Shown in pieces: positions 1 to 10,832 of a DNA stretch of 64,000 nucleotides (the stretch's first letter is position 1; every line of letters starts with the position of its first letter). A program made the translations under genes and the position numbers. Location of the stretch: positions 13,516,001 to 13,580,000 of the forward strand of contig OZ005608.1 of NCBI GenBank assembly GCA_963930655.1, in the 5' to 3' direction. The notes under the pieces were generated by a model. The model did no database searches, was not told where the DNA came from, and was given only the letters and a program-made list of their open reading frames with translations. This DNA comes from Myrica gale. Its lineage: Eukaryota > Streptophyta > Magnoliopsida > Fagales > Myricaceae.

Positions 1-166
1 CGAAGACGAAAACTACATGACGAAATTTTGATTTTTCAAAAACTCGGATATTTTTTTGTCGCAATTCGGCGCGAAAAACCTCTTTCAGCGACGTTGAATA
101 CCCGTGAATGGATGTATTTCCCCTGTGAGAGGGATCCATATAAGAAATCATTGCAACAACCATAAC
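1..166 (+). repeat. partial 5S intergenic spacer (class A)
   Basis: The 3' part of a spacer, cut by the window start. It contains the class A diagnostic bases and ends with the TATA element of the first gene. Confidence 0.95.
139..166 (+). promoter_or_regulatory. 5S upstream promoter (TATAA at -28, GC, C at -1), representative
   Basis: TATAAG starts at 139, exactly 28 bases before the gene. A GC pair lies at 153-154 (-14/-13), and C is at 166 (-1). This matches the TATA-like, GC and -1 C elements described for plant 5S genes such as those of Arabidopsis. The same block precedes every gene, full or truncated, except the one at 33393. In the 50.7-55.2 kb repeat, two of three promoters differ between the GC pair and the start: GA for AC at -9/-8, and C for T at -4. 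Confidence 0.88.
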
Positions 167-285
167 GGGTGCGATCATACCAGCACTAATGCACCGGATC
201 CCATCAGAACTCCGCAGTTAAGCGTGCTTGGGCGAGAGTAGTACTAGGATGGGTGACCTCCTGGGAAGTCCTCGTGTTGCACCCC
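167..285 (+). rRNA. 5S rRNA: 5S rRNA, complete (reference copy)
   Basis: A 119-nt 5S rRNA gene transcribed by RNA polymerase III; the product is a component of the large ribosomal subunit. Bases 1-9 pair with 111-118 to form helix I (GGGTGC with GCACCC). Bases 29-32 pair with 45-48 in helix III. The plant internal promoter is intact: A box about 50-64, intermediate element 67-72 (CGAGAG), C box about 80-97 (GGATGGGTGACCTCCTGG). TATAA lies at -28 and a T6 terminator starts 7 bases after the end. The mature RNA may carry one further base at the 3' end (120 nt is usual). Numbering in all other entries follows this copy. Confidence 0.98.
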
Positions 286-563
286 AACATCTTTTTTACC
301 GCCCCCGAGAAGATTTTCGTGCGGAAAAAATATTTATCTGAACGGGATTAGATTTCCGCCGGTATTTGGAAACACTCCACTTTTCCGGTGCGAAAAACGA
401 AGACGAAAACTACATGACGAAATTTTGATTTTTCAAAAACTCGGATATTTTTTTGTCGCAATTCGGCGCGAAAAACCTCTTTCAGCGACGTTGAATACCC
501 GTGAATGGATGTATTTCCCCTGTGAGAGGGATCCATATAAGAAATCATTGCAACAACCATAAC
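286..563 (+). repeat. 5S intergenic spacer, 278 bp (class A), representative
   Basis: Nontranscribed spacer between consecutive 5S genes. In order: T6 terminator, a C-rich patch (ccgcccccgag), an AT-rich patch, several cgaaa motifs, a TTTTGA-tttt-TCAAAA inverted repeat (424-439), a T7 run (448-454), a GGATCC next to the TATA box, then the promoter of the next gene. No coding potential is credible. All other spacers are near-identical copies. Confidence 0.95.
292..297 (+). terminator. Pol III oligo-T terminator (T6), representative
   Basis: Six T's begin 7 bases after the gene end, in the context aacatcTTTTTT. The same run follows every gene at the same offset, including the truncated ones. 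The copy after 17859 reads aacataTTTTTT. Class A spacers preceding truncated genes usually continue with acc, the others with ccc. A T5 at 429-433 and a T7 at 448-454 lie further into the spacer and could act as back-up stops. Confidence 0.85.
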
Positions 564-625
564 GGGTGCGATCATACCAGCACTAATGCACCGGATCCCA
601 TCAGAACTCCGCAGGGTTGCACCCC
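564..625 (+). pseudogene. truncated 5S rRNA gene, 62 nt (reference copy)
   Basis: Bases 1-51 and 111-119 of the 5S gene are present. Bases 52-110 are replaced by GG, giving the junction cgcagGGttgcacccc and a net loss of 57 bp. The loss removes nearly all of the A box and the whole intermediate element and C box, so TFIIIA should not bind. Helix I and helix III sequences remain; helices II, IV and V are lost. TATA and T6 signals are still present. The identical junction is found in all 72 truncated copies, so they descend from one event. Class A spacer upstream. Confidence 0.96.
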
Positions 626-903
626 AACATCTTTTTTCCCGCCCCCGAGAAGATTTTCGTGCGGAAAAAATATTTATCTGAACGGGATTAGATTTCCGCC
701 GGTATTTGAAAACACTCCACTTTTCCGGTGCGAAAAACGAAGACGAAAACTACATGACGAAATTTTGATTTTTCAAAAACTCCGATATTTTTTTGTAGCA
801 ATTCGGCGCGAAAAACCTCTTTCAGCGACGTTGAATACCCGTGAATGGATGTATTTCCCCTGTGAGAGGGATCCATATAAGAAATCATTGCAACAACCAT
901 AAC

Positions 904-1022
904 GGGTGCGATCATACCAGCACTAATGCACCGGATCCCATCAGAACTCCGCAGTTAAGCGTGCTTGGGCGAGAGTAGTACTAGGATGGGTGACCTCCTG
1001 GGAAGTCCTCGTGTTGCACCCC
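904..1022 (+). rRNA. 5S rRNA: 5S rRNA, complete
   Basis: Consensus; class B spacer upstream. Confidence 0.97.
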
Positions 1023-1300
1023 AACATCTTTTTTCCCGCCCCCGAGAAGATTTTCGTGCGGAAAAAATATTTATCTGAACGGGATTAGATTTCCGCCGGT
1101 ATTTGAAAACACTCCACTTTTCCGGTGCGAAAAACGAAGACGAAAACTACATGACGAAATTTTGATTTTTCAAAAACTCGGATATTTTTTTGTCGCAATT
1201 CGGCGCGAAAAACCTCTTTCAGCGACGTTGAATACCCGTGAATGGATGTATTTCCCCTGTGAGAGGGATCCATATAAGAAATCATTGCAACAACCATAAC

Positions 1301-1419
1301 GGGTGCGATCATACCAGCACTAATGCACCGGATCCCATCAGAACTCCGCAGTTAAGCGTGCTTGGGCGAGAGTAGTACTAGGATGGGTGACCTCCTGGGA
1401 AGTCCTCGTGTTGCACCCC
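1301..1419 (+). rRNA. 5S rRNA: 5S rRNA, complete
   Basis: Consensus; class A spacer upstream. Confidence 0.97.
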
Positions 1420-1697
1420 AACATCTTTTTTCCCGCCCCCGAGAAGATTTTCGTGCGGAAAAAATATTTATCTGAACGGGATTAGATTTCCGCCGGTATT
1501 TGAAAACACTCCACTTTTCCGGTGCGAAAAACGAAGACGAAAACTACATGACGAAATTTTGATTTTTCAAAAACTCGGATATTTTTTTGTCGCAATTCGG
1601 CGCGAAAAACCTCTTTCAGCGACGTTGAATACCCGTGAATGGATGTATTTCCCCTGTGAGAGGGATCCATATAAGAAATCATTGCAACAACCATAAC

Positions 1698-1816
1698 GGG
1701 TGCGATCATACCAGCACTAATGCACCGGATCCCATCAGAACTCCGCAGTTAAGCGTGCTTGGGCGAGAGTAGTACTAGGATGGGTGACCTCCTGGGAAGT
1801 CCTCGTGTTGCACCCC
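1698..1816 (+). rRNA. 5S rRNA: 5S rRNA, complete
   Basis: Consensus; class A spacer upstream. Third full copy in a row. Confidence 0.97.
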
Positions 1817-2094
1817 AACATCTTTTTTACCGCCCCCGAGAAGATTTTCGTGCGGAAAAAATATTTATCTGAACGGGATTAGATTTCCGCCGGTATTTGG
1901 AAACACTCCACTTTTCCGGTGCGAAAAACGAAGACGAAAACTACATGACGAAATTTTGATTTTTCAAAAACTCGGATATTTTTTTGTCGCAATTCGGCGC
2001 GAAAAACCTCTTTCAGCGACGTTGAATACCCGTGAATGGATGTATTTCCCCTGTGAGAGGGATCCATATAAGAAATCATTGCAACAACCATAAC

Positions 2095-2156
2095 GGGTGC
2101 GATCATACCAGCACTAATGCACCGGATCCCATCAGAACTCCGCAGGGTTGCACCCC
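2095..2156 (+). pseudogene. truncated 5S rRNA gene
   Basis: Class A spacer upstream. Confidence 0.95.
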
Positions 2157-2434
2157 AACATCTTTTTTCCCGCCCCCGAGAAGATTTTCGTGCGGAAAAA
2201 ATATTTATCTGAACGGGATTAGATTTCCGCCGGTATTTGAAAACACTCCACTTTTCCGGTGCGAAAAACGAAGACGAAAACTACATGACGAAATTTTGAT
2301 TTTTCAAAAACTCCGATATTTTTTTGTAGCAATTCGGCGCGAAAAACCTCTTTCAGCGACGTTGAATACCCGTGAATGGATGTATTTCCCCTGTGAGAGG
2401 GATCCATATAAGAAATCATTGCAACAACCATAAC

Positions 2435-2553
2435 GGGTGCGATCATACCAGCACTAATGCACCGGATCCCATCAGAACTCCGCAGTTAAGCGTGCTTGGG
2501 CGAGCGTAGTACTAGGATGGGTGACCTCCTGGGAAGTCCTCGTGTTGCACCCC
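2435..2553 (+). rRNA. 5S rRNA: 5S rRNA, complete, A71C variant
   Basis: A71C at 2505 changes the intermediate element (CGAGAG to CGAGCG). I saw this only in this copy. Class B spacer upstream. Confidence 0.95.
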
Positions 2554-2831
2554 AACATCTTTTTTCCCGCCCCCGAGAAGATTTTCGTGCGGAAAAAATA
2601 TTTATCTGAACGGGATTAGATTTCCGCCGGTATTTGAAAACACTCCACTTTTCCGGTGCGAAAAACGAAGACGAAAACTACATGACGAAATTTTGATTTT
2701 TCAAAAACTCGGATATTTTTTTGTCGCAATTCGGCGCGAAAAACCTCTTTCAGCGACGTTGAATACCCGTGAATGGATGTATTTCCCCTGTGAGAGGGAT
2801 CCATATAAGAAATCATTGCAACAACCATAAC

Positions 2832-2950
2832 GGGTGCGATCATACCAGCACTAATGCACCGGATCCCATCAGAACTCCGCAGTTAAGCGTGCTTGGGCGA
2901 GAGTAGTACTAGGATGGGTGACCTCCTGGGAAGTCCTCGTGTTGCACCCC
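2832..2950 (+). rRNA. 5S rRNA: 5S rRNA, complete
   Basis: Consensus; class A spacer upstream. Confidence 0.97.
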
Positions 2951-3228
2951 AACATCTTTTTTCCCGCCCCCGAGAAGATTTTCGTGCGGAAAAAATATTT
3001 ATCTGAACGGGATTAGATTTCCGCCGGTATTTGAAAACACTCCACTTTTCCGGTGCGAAAAACGAAGACGAAAACTACATGACGAAATTTTGATTTTTCA
3101 AAAACTCGGATATTTTTTTGTCGCAATTCGGCGCGAAAAACCTCTTTCAGCGACGTTGAATACCCGTGAATGGATGTATTTCCCCTGTGAGAGGGATCCA
3201 TATAAGAAATCATTGCAACAACCATAAC

Positions 3229-3347
3229 GGGTGCGATCATACCAGCACTAATGCACCGGATCCCATCAGAACTCCGCAGTTAAGCGTGCTTGGGCGAGAG
3301 TAGTACTAGGATGGGTGACCTCCTGGGAAGTCCTCGTGTTGCACCCC
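3229..3347 (+). rRNA. 5S rRNA: 5S rRNA, complete
   Basis: Consensus; class A spacer upstream. Confidence 0.97.
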
Positions 3348-3625
3348 AACATCTTTTTTACCGCCCCCGAGAAGATTTTCGTGCGGAAAAAATATTTATC
3401 TGAACGGGATTAGATTTCCGCCGGTATTTGGAAACACTCCACTTTTCCGGTGCGAAAAACGAAGACGAAAACTACATGACGAAATTTTGATTTTTCAAAA
3501 ACTCGGATATTTTTTTGTCGCAATTCGGCGCGAAAAACCTCTTTCAGCGACGTTGAATACCCGTGAATGGATGTATTTCCCCTGTGAGAGGGATCCATAT
3601 AAGAAATCATTGCAACAACCATAAC

Positions 3626-3687
3626 GGGTGCGATCATACCAGCACTAATGCACCGGATCCCATCAGAACTCCGCAGGGTTGCACCCC
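3626..3687 (+). pseudogene. truncated 5S rRNA gene
   Basis: Class A spacer upstream. Confidence 0.95.
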
Positions 3688-3965
3688 AACATCTTTTTTC
3701 CCGCCCCCGAGAAGATTTTCGTGCGGAAAAAATATTTATCTGAACGGGATTAGATTTCCGCCGGTATTTGAAAACACTCCACTTTTCCGGTGCGAAAAAC
3801 GAAGACGAAAACTACATGACGAAATTTTGATTTTTCAAAAACTCGGATATTTTTTTGTCGCAATTCGGCGCGAAAAACCTCTTTCAGCGACGTTGAATAC
3901 CCGTGAATGGATGTATTTCCCCTGTGAGAGGGATCCATATAAGAAATCATTGCAACAACCATAAC

Positions 3966-4084
3966 GGGTGCGATCATACCAGCACTAATGCACCGGATCC
4001 CATCAGAACTCCGCAGTTAAGCGTGCTTGGGCGAGAGTAGTACTAGGATGGGTGACCTCCTGGGAAGTCCTCGTGTTGCACCCC
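3966..4084 (+). rRNA. 5S rRNA: 5S rRNA, complete
   Basis: Consensus; class A spacer upstream although it follows a truncated gene (B is usual there). Confidence 0.97.
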
Positions 4085-4362
4085 AACATCTTTTTTACCG
4101 CCCCCGAGAAGATTTTCGTGCGGAAAAAATATTTATCTGAACGGGATTAGATTTCCGCCGGTATTTGGAAACACTCCACTTTTCCGGTGCGAAAAACGAA
4201 GACGAAAACTACATGACGAAATTTTGATTTTTCAAAAACTCGGATATTTTTTTGTCGCAATTCGGCGCGAAAAACCTCTTTCAGCGACGTTGAATACCCG
4301 TGAATGGATGTATTTCCCCTGTGAGAGGGATCCATATAAGAAATCATTGCAACAACCATAAC

Positions 4363-4424
4363 GGGTGCGATCATACCAGCACTAATGCACCGGATCCCAT
4401 CAGAACTCCGCAGGGTTGCACCCC
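4363..4424 (+). pseudogene. truncated 5S rRNA gene
   Basis: Class A spacer upstream. Confidence 0.95.
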
Positions 4425-4702
4425 AACATCTTTTTTCCCGCCCCCGAGAAGATTTTCGTGCGGAAAAAATATTTATCTGAACGGGATTAGATTTCCGCCG
4501 GTATTTGAAAACACTCCACTTTTCCGGTGCGAAAAACGAAGACGAAAACTACATGACGAAATTTTGATTTTTCAAAAACTCCGATATTTTTTTGTAGCAA
4601 TTCGGCGCGAAAAACCTCTTTCAGCGACGTTGAATACCCGTGAATGGATGTATTTCCCCTGTGAGAGGGATCCATATAAGAAATCATTGCAACAACCATA
4701 AC

Positions 4703-4821
4703 GGGTGCGATCATACCAGCACTAATGCACCGGATCCCATCAGAACTCCGCAGTTAAGCGTGCTTGGGCGAGAGTAGTACTAGGATGGGTGACCTCCTGG
4801 GAAGTCCTCGTGTTGCACCCC
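4703..4821 (+). rRNA. 5S rRNA: 5S rRNA, complete
   Basis: Consensus; class B spacer upstream. Confidence 0.97.
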
Positions 4822-5099
4822 AACATCTTTTTTCCCGCCCCCGAGAAGATTTTCGTGCGGAAAAAATATTTATCTGAACGGGATTAGATTTCCGCCGGTA
4901 TTTGAAAACACTCCACTTTTCCGGTGCGAAAAACGAAGACGAAAACTACATGACGAAATTTTGATTTTTCAAAAACTCGGATATTTTTTTGTCGCAATTC
5001 GGCGCGAAAAACCTCTTTCAGCGACGTTGAATACCCGTGAATGGATGTATTTCCCCTGTGAGAGGGATCCATATAAGAAATCATTGCAACAACCATAAC

Positions 5100-5218
5100 G
5101 GGTGCGATCATACCAGCACTAATGCACCGGATCCCATCAGAACTCCGCAGTTAAGCGTGCTTGGGCGAGAGTAGTACTAGGATGGGTGACCTCCTGGGAA
5201 GTCCTCGTGTTGCACCCC
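5100..5218 (+). rRNA. 5S rRNA: 5S rRNA, complete
   Basis: Consensus; class A spacer upstream. Confidence 0.97.
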
Positions 5219-5496
5219 AACATCTTTTTTCCCGCCCCCGAGAAGATTTTCGTGCGGAAAAAATATTTATCTGAACGGGATTAGATTTCCGCCGGTATTT
5301 GAAAACACTCCACTTTTCCGGTGCGAAAAACGAAGACGAAAACTACATGACGAAATTTTGATTTTTCAAAAACTCGGATATTTTTTTGTCGCAATTCGGC
5401 GCGAAAAACCTCTTTCAGCGACGTTGAATACCCGTGAATGGATGTATTTCCCCTGTGAGAGGGATCCATATAAGAAATCATTGCAACAACCATAAC

Positions 5497-5615
5497 GGGT
5501 GCGATCATACCAGCACTAATGCACCGGATCCCATCAGAACTCCGCAGTTAAGCGTGCTTGGGCGAGAGTAGTACTAGGATGGGTGACCTCCTGGGAAGTC
5601 CTCGTGTTGCACCCC
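5497..5615 (+). rRNA. 5S rRNA: 5S rRNA, complete
   Basis: Consensus; class A spacer upstream. Confidence 0.97.
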
Positions 5616-5893
5616 AACATCTTTTTTACCGCCCCCGAGAAGATTTTCGTGCGGAAAAAATATTTATCTGAACGGGATTAGATTTCCGCCGGTATTTGGA
5701 AACACTCCACTTTTCCGGTGCGAAAAACGAAGACGAAAACTACATGACGAAATTTTGATTTTTCAAAAACTCGGATATTTTTTTGTCGCAATTCGGCGCG
5801 AAAAACCTCTTTCAGCGACGTTGAATACCCGTGAATGGATGTATTTCCCCTGTGAGAGGGATCCATATAAGAAATCATTGCAACAACCATAAC

Positions 5894-5955
5894 GGGTGCG
5901 ATCATACCAGCACTAATGCACCGGATCCCATCAGAACTCCGCAGGGTTGCACCCC
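5894..5955 (+). pseudogene. truncated 5S rRNA gene
   Basis: Class A spacer upstream. Confidence 0.95.
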
Positions 5956-6233
5956 AACATCTTTTTTCCCGCCCCCGAGAAGATTTTCGTGCGGAAAAAA
6001 TATTTATCTGAACGGGATTAGATTTCCGCCGGTATTTGAAAACACTCCACTTTTCCGGTGCGAAAAACGAAGACGAAAACTACATGACGAAATTTTGATT
6101 TTTCAAAAACTCCGATATTTTTTTGTAGCAATTCGGCGCGAAAAACCTCTTTCAGCGACGTTGAATACCCGTGAATGGATGTATTTCCCCTGTGAGAGGG
6201 ATCCATATAAGAAATCATTGCAACAACCATAAC

Positions 6234-6352
6234 GGGTGCGATCATACCAGCACTAATGCACCGGATCCCATCAGAACTCCGCAGTTAAGCGTGCTTGGGC
6301 GAGAGTAGTACTAGGATGGGTGACCTCCTGGGAAGTCCTCGTGTTGCACCCC
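6234..6352 (+). rRNA. 5S rRNA: 5S rRNA, complete
   Basis: Consensus; class B spacer upstream. Confidence 0.97.
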
Positions 6353-6630
6353 AACATCTTTTTTCCCGCCCCCGAGAAGATTTTCGTGCGGAAAAAATAT
6401 TTATCTGAACGGGATTAGATTTCCGCCGGTATTTGAAAACACTCCACTTTTCCGGTGCGAAAAACGAAGACGAAAACTACATGACGAAATTTTGATTTTT
6501 CAAAAACTCGGATATTTTTTTGTCGCAATTCGGCGCGAAAAACCTCTTTCAGCGACGTTGAATACCCGTGAATGGATGTATTTCCCCTGTGAGAGGGATC
6601 CATATAAGAAATCATTGCAACAACCATAAC

Positions 6631-6749
6631 GGGTGCGATCATACCAGCACTAATGCACCGGATCCCATCAGAACTCCGCAGTTAAGCGTGCTTGGGCGAG
6701 AGTAGTACTAGGATGGGTGACCTCCTGGGAAGTCCTCGTGTTGCACCCC
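6631..6749 (+). rRNA. 5S rRNA: 5S rRNA, complete
   Basis: Consensus; class A spacer upstream. Confidence 0.97.
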
Positions 6750-7027
6750 AACATCTTTTTTACCGCCCCCGAGAAGATTTTCGTGCGGAAAAAATATTTA
6801 TCTGAACGGGATTAGATTTCCGCCGGTATTTGGAAACACTCCACTTTTCCGGTGCGAAAAACGAAGACGAAAACTACATGACGAAATTTTGATTTTTCAA
6901 AAACTCGGATATTTTTTTGTCGCAATTCGGCGCGAAAAACCTCTTTCAGCGACGTTGAATACCCGTGAATGGATGTATTTCCCCTGTGAGAGGGATCCAT
7001 ATAAGAAATCATTGCAACAACCATAAC

Positions 7028-7089
7028 GGGTGCGATCATACCAGCACTAATGCACCGGATCCCATCAGAACTCCGCAGGGTTGCACCCC
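7028..7089 (+). pseudogene. truncated 5S rRNA gene
   Basis: Class A spacer upstream. Confidence 0.95.
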
Positions 7090-7368
7090 AACATCTTTTT
7101 TCCCGCCCCCGAGAAGATTTTCGTGCGGAAAAAATATTTATCTGAACGGGATTAGATTTCCGCCGGTATTTGAAAACACTCCACTTTTCCGGTGCGAAAA
7201 ACGAAGACGAAAACTACATGACGAAATTTTGATTTTTCAAAAACTCCGATATTTTTTTGTAGCAATTCGGCGCGAAAAACCTCTTTTCAGCGACGTTGAA
7301 TACCCGTGAATGGATGTATTTCCCCTGTGAGAGGGATCCATATAAGAAATCATTGCAACAACCATAAC

Positions 7369-7487
7369 GGGTGCGATCATACCAGCACTAATGCACCGGA
7401 TCCCATCAGAACTCCGCAGTTAAGCGTGCTTGGGCGAGAGTAGTACTAGGATGGGTGACCTCCTGGGAAGTCCTCGTGTTGCACCCC
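7369..7487 (+). rRNA. 5S rRNA: 5S rRNA, complete
   Basis: Consensus gene. The class B spacer upstream has one extra T (ctcttttcag), making it 279 bp; shared with the copy at 11849. Confidence 0.97.
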
Positions 7488-7765
7488 AACATCTTTTTTA
7501 CCGCCCCCGAGAAGATTTTCGTGCGGAAAAAATATTTATCTGAACGGGATTAGATTTCCGCCGGTATTTGGAAACACTCCACTTTTCCGGTGCGAAAAAC
7601 GAAGACGAAAACTACATGACGAAATTTTGATTTTTCAAAAACTCGGATATTTTTTTGTCGCAATTCGGCGCGAAAAACCTCTTTCAGCGACGTTGAATAC
7701 CCGTGAATGGATGTATTTCCCCTGTGAGAGGGATCCATATAAGAAATCATTGCAACAACCATAAC

Positions 7766-7827
7766 GGGTGCGATCATACCAGCACTAATGCACCGGATCC
7801 CATCAGAACTCCGCAGGGTTGCACCCC
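7766..7827 (+). pseudogene. truncated 5S rRNA gene
   Basis: Class A spacer upstream. Confidence 0.95.
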
Positions 7828-8105
7828 AACATCTTTTTTCCCGCCCCCGAGAAGATTTTCGTGCGGAAAAAATATTTATCTGAACGGGATTAGATTTCCG
7901 CCGGTATTTGAAAACACTCCACTTTTCCGGTGCGAAAAACGAAGACGAAAACTACATGACGAAATTTTGATTTTTCAAAAACTCGGATATTTTTTTGTAG
8001 CAATTCGGCGCGAAAAACCTCTTTCAGCGACGTTGAATACCCGTGAATGGATGTATTTCCCCTGTGAGAGGGATCCATATAAGAAATCATTGCAACAACC
8101 ATAAC

Positions 8106-8224
8106 GGGTGCGATCATACCAGCACTAATGCACCGGATCCCATCAGAACTCCGCAGTTAAGCGTGCTTGGGCGAGAGTAGAACTAGGATGGGTGACCTCC
8201 TGGGAAGTCCTCGTGTTGCACCCC
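8106..8224 (+). rRNA. 5S rRNA: 5S rRNA, complete, T76A variant
   Basis: T76A at 8181, between the intermediate element and C box. Mixed spacer M1 upstream. Same haplotype as 12586. Confidence 0.95.
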
Positions 8225-8502
8225 AACATCTTTTTTACCGCCCCCGAGAAGATTTTCGTGCGGAAAAAATATTTATCTGAACGGGATTAGATTTCCGCCG
8301 GTATTTGGAAACACTCCACTTTTCCGGTGCGAAAAACGAAGACGAAAACTACATGACGAAATTTTGATTTTTCAAAAACTCGGATATTTTTTTGTCGCAA
8401 TTCGGCGCGAAAAACCTCTTTCAGCGACGTTTAATACCCGTGAATGGATGTATTTCCCCTGTGAGAGGGATCCATATAAGAAATCATTGCAACAACCATA
8501 AC

Positions 8503-8564
8503 GGGTGCGATCATACCAGCACTAATGCACCGGATCCCATCAGAACTCCGCAGGGTTGCACCCC
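8503..8564 (+). pseudogene. truncated 5S rRNA gene
   Basis: Class A spacer upstream with a private G to T (gacgtttaat), shared with the copies at 10374, 12983 and 14854. Confidence 0.95.
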
Positions 8565-8842
8565 AACATCTTTTTTCCCGCCCCCGAGAAAATTTTCGTG
8601 CGGAAAAAATATTTATTTGAACGGGATTAGATTTCCGCCGGTATTTGAAAACACTCCACTTTTCCGGTGCGAAAAACGAAGACGAAAACTACATGACGAA
8701 ATTTTGATTTTTCAAAAACTCCGATATTTTTTTGTAGCAATTCGGCGCGAAAAACCTCTTTCAGCGACGTTGAATACCCGTGAATGGATGTATTTCCCCT
8801 GTGAGAGGGATCCATATAAGAAATCATTGCAACAACCATAAC

Positions 8843-8961
8843 GGGTGCGATCATACCAGCACTAATGCACCGGATCCCATCAGAACTCCGCAGTTAAGCG
8901 TGCTTGGGCGAGAGTAGTACTAGGATGGGTGACCTCCTGGGAAGTCCTCGTGTTGCACCCC
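8843..8961 (+). rRNA. 5S rRNA: 5S rRNA, complete
   Basis: Consensus gene. Class B spacer with private changes gaaaattttcg and tatttattt. Confidence 0.97.
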
Positions 8962-9239
8962 AACATCTTTTTTCCCGCCCCCGAGAAGATTTTCGTGCGG
9001 AAAAAATATTTATCTGAACGGGATTAGATTTCCGCCGGTATTTGGAAACACTCCACTTTTCCGGTGCGAAAAACGAAGACGAAAACTACATGACGAAATT
9101 TTGATTTTTCAAAAACTCGGATATTTTTTTGTCGCAATTCGGCGCGAAAAACCTCTTTCAGCGACGTTGAATACCCGTGAATGGATGTATTTCCCCTGTG
9201 AGAGGGATCCATATAAGAAATCATTGCAACAACCATAAC

Positions 9240-9358
9240 GGGTGCGATCATACCAGCACTAATGCACCGGATCCCATCAGAACTCCGCAGTTAAGCGTGC
9301 TTGGGCGAGAGTAGTACTAGGATGGGTGACCTCCTGGGAAGTCCTCGTGTTGCACCCC
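9240..9358 (+). rRNA. 5S rRNA: 5S rRNA, complete
   Basis: Consensus; class A spacer upstream. Confidence 0.97.
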
Positions 9359-9636
9359 AACATCTTTTTTACCGCCCCCGAGAAGATTTTCGTGCGGAAA
9401 AAATATTTATCTGAACGGGATTAGATTTCCGCCGGTATTTGGAAACACTCCACTTTTCCGGTGCGAAAAACGAAGACGAAAACTACATGACGAAATTTTG
9501 ATTTTTCAAAAACTCGGATATTTTTTTGTCGCAATTCGGCGCGAAAAACCTCTTTCAGCGACGTTGAATACCCGTGAATGGATGTATTTCCCCTGTGAGA
9601 GGGATCCATATAAGAAATCATTGCAACAACCATAAC

Positions 9637-9698
9637 GGGTGCGATCATACCAGCACTAATGCACCGGATCCCATCAGAACTCCGCAGGGTTGCACCCC
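9637..9698 (+). pseudogene. truncated 5S rRNA gene
   Basis: Class A spacer upstream. Confidence 0.95.
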
Positions 9699-9976
9699 AA
9701 CATCTTTTTTCCCGCCCCCGAGAAGATTTTCGTGCGGAAAAAATATTTATCTGAACGGGATTAGATTTCCGCCGGTATTTGAAAACACTCCACTTTTTCG
9801 GTGCGAAAAACGAAGACGAAAACTACATGACGAAATTTTGATTTTTCAAAAACTCCGATATTTTTTTGTAGCAATTCGGCGCGAAAAACCTCTTTCAGCG
9901 ACGTTGAATACCCGTGAATGGATGTATTTCCCCTGTGAGAGGGATCCATATAAGAAATCATTGCAACAACCATAAC

Positions 9977-10095
9977 GGGTGCGATCATACCAGCACTAAT
10001 GCACCGGATCCCATCAGAACTCCGCAGTTAAGCGTGCTTGGGCGAGAGTAGTACTAGGATGGGTGACCTCCTGGGAAGTCCTCGTGTTGCACCCC
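9977..10095 (+). rRNA. 5S rRNA: 5S rRNA, complete
   Basis: Consensus gene. Class B spacer with C to T at 9798 (tttcgg marker). Confidence 0.97.
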
Positions 10096-10373
10096 AACAT
10101 CTTTTTTACCGCCCCCGAGAAGATTTTCGTGCGGAAAAAATATTTATCTGAACGGGATTAGATTTCCGCCGGTATTTGGAAACACTCCACTTTTCCGGTG
10201 CGAAAAACGAAGACGAAAACTACATGACGAAATTTTGATTTTTCAAAAACTCGGATATTTTTTTGTCGCAATTCGGCGCGAAAAACCTCTTTCAGCGACG
10301 TTTAATACCCGTGAATGGATGTATTTCCCCTGTGAGAGGGATCCATATAAGAAATCATTGCAACAACCATAAC

Positions 10374-10435
10374 GGGTGCGATCATACCAGCACTAATGCA
10401 CCGGATCCCATCAGAACTCCGCAGGGTTGCACCCC
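10374..10435 (+). pseudogene. truncated 5S rRNA gene
   Basis: Class A spacer with the gtttaa marker. Confidence 0.95.
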
Positions 10436-10713
10436 AACATCTTTTTTCCCGCCCCCGAGAAAATTTTCGTGCGGAAAAAATATTTATTTGAACGGGATTA
10501 GATTTCCGCCGGTATTTGAAAACACTCCACTTTTCCGGTGCGAAAAACGAAGACGAAAACTACATGACGAAATTTTGATTTTTCAAAAACTCCGATATTT
10601 TTTTGTAGCAATTCGGCGCGAAAAACCTCTTTCAGCGACGTTGAATACCCGTGAATGGATGTATTTCCCCTGTGAGAGGGATCCATATAAGAAATCATTG
10701 CAACAACCATAAC

Positions 10714-10832
10714 GGGTGCGATCATACCAGCACTAATGCACCGGATCCCATCAGAACTCCGCAGTTAAGCGTGCTTGGGCGAGAGTAGTACTAGGATGGG
10801 TGACCTCCTGGGAAGTCCTCGTGTTGCACCCC
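10714..10832 (+). rRNA. 5S rRNA: 5S rRNA, complete
   Basis: Consensus gene; class B spacer with the gaaaattttcg marker. Confidence 0.97.

Noticed and set aside
424-439. The inverted repeat in the spacer as a rho-independent terminator or mobile-element end
   Set aside because: The stem is only six A/T-rich pairs, lies 130 bp past the gene and has no flanking duplication. It is ordinary AT-rich spacer.
348-575. A 75-residue minus-strand reading frame repeated over 160 times
   Set aside because: It runs through the spacer and the first 12 bases of the 5S gene on the opposite strand. It repeats only because the unit repeats; changes in it follow spacer classes and show no codon-position bias.
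564-625. Truncated copies as assembly or sequencing error
   Set aside because: Seventy-two copies have the same junction, and their spacers and private markers differ and are linked to position, which random error would not produce.
501-902. A 133-residue plus-strand frame (up to 149 residues in some copies) repeated across truncated units
   Set aside because: It crosses the spacer, a truncated 5S gene and the next spacer. It exists only where the shortened gene brings no stop in that frame. No known domain, and Pol III sequence lies throughout.
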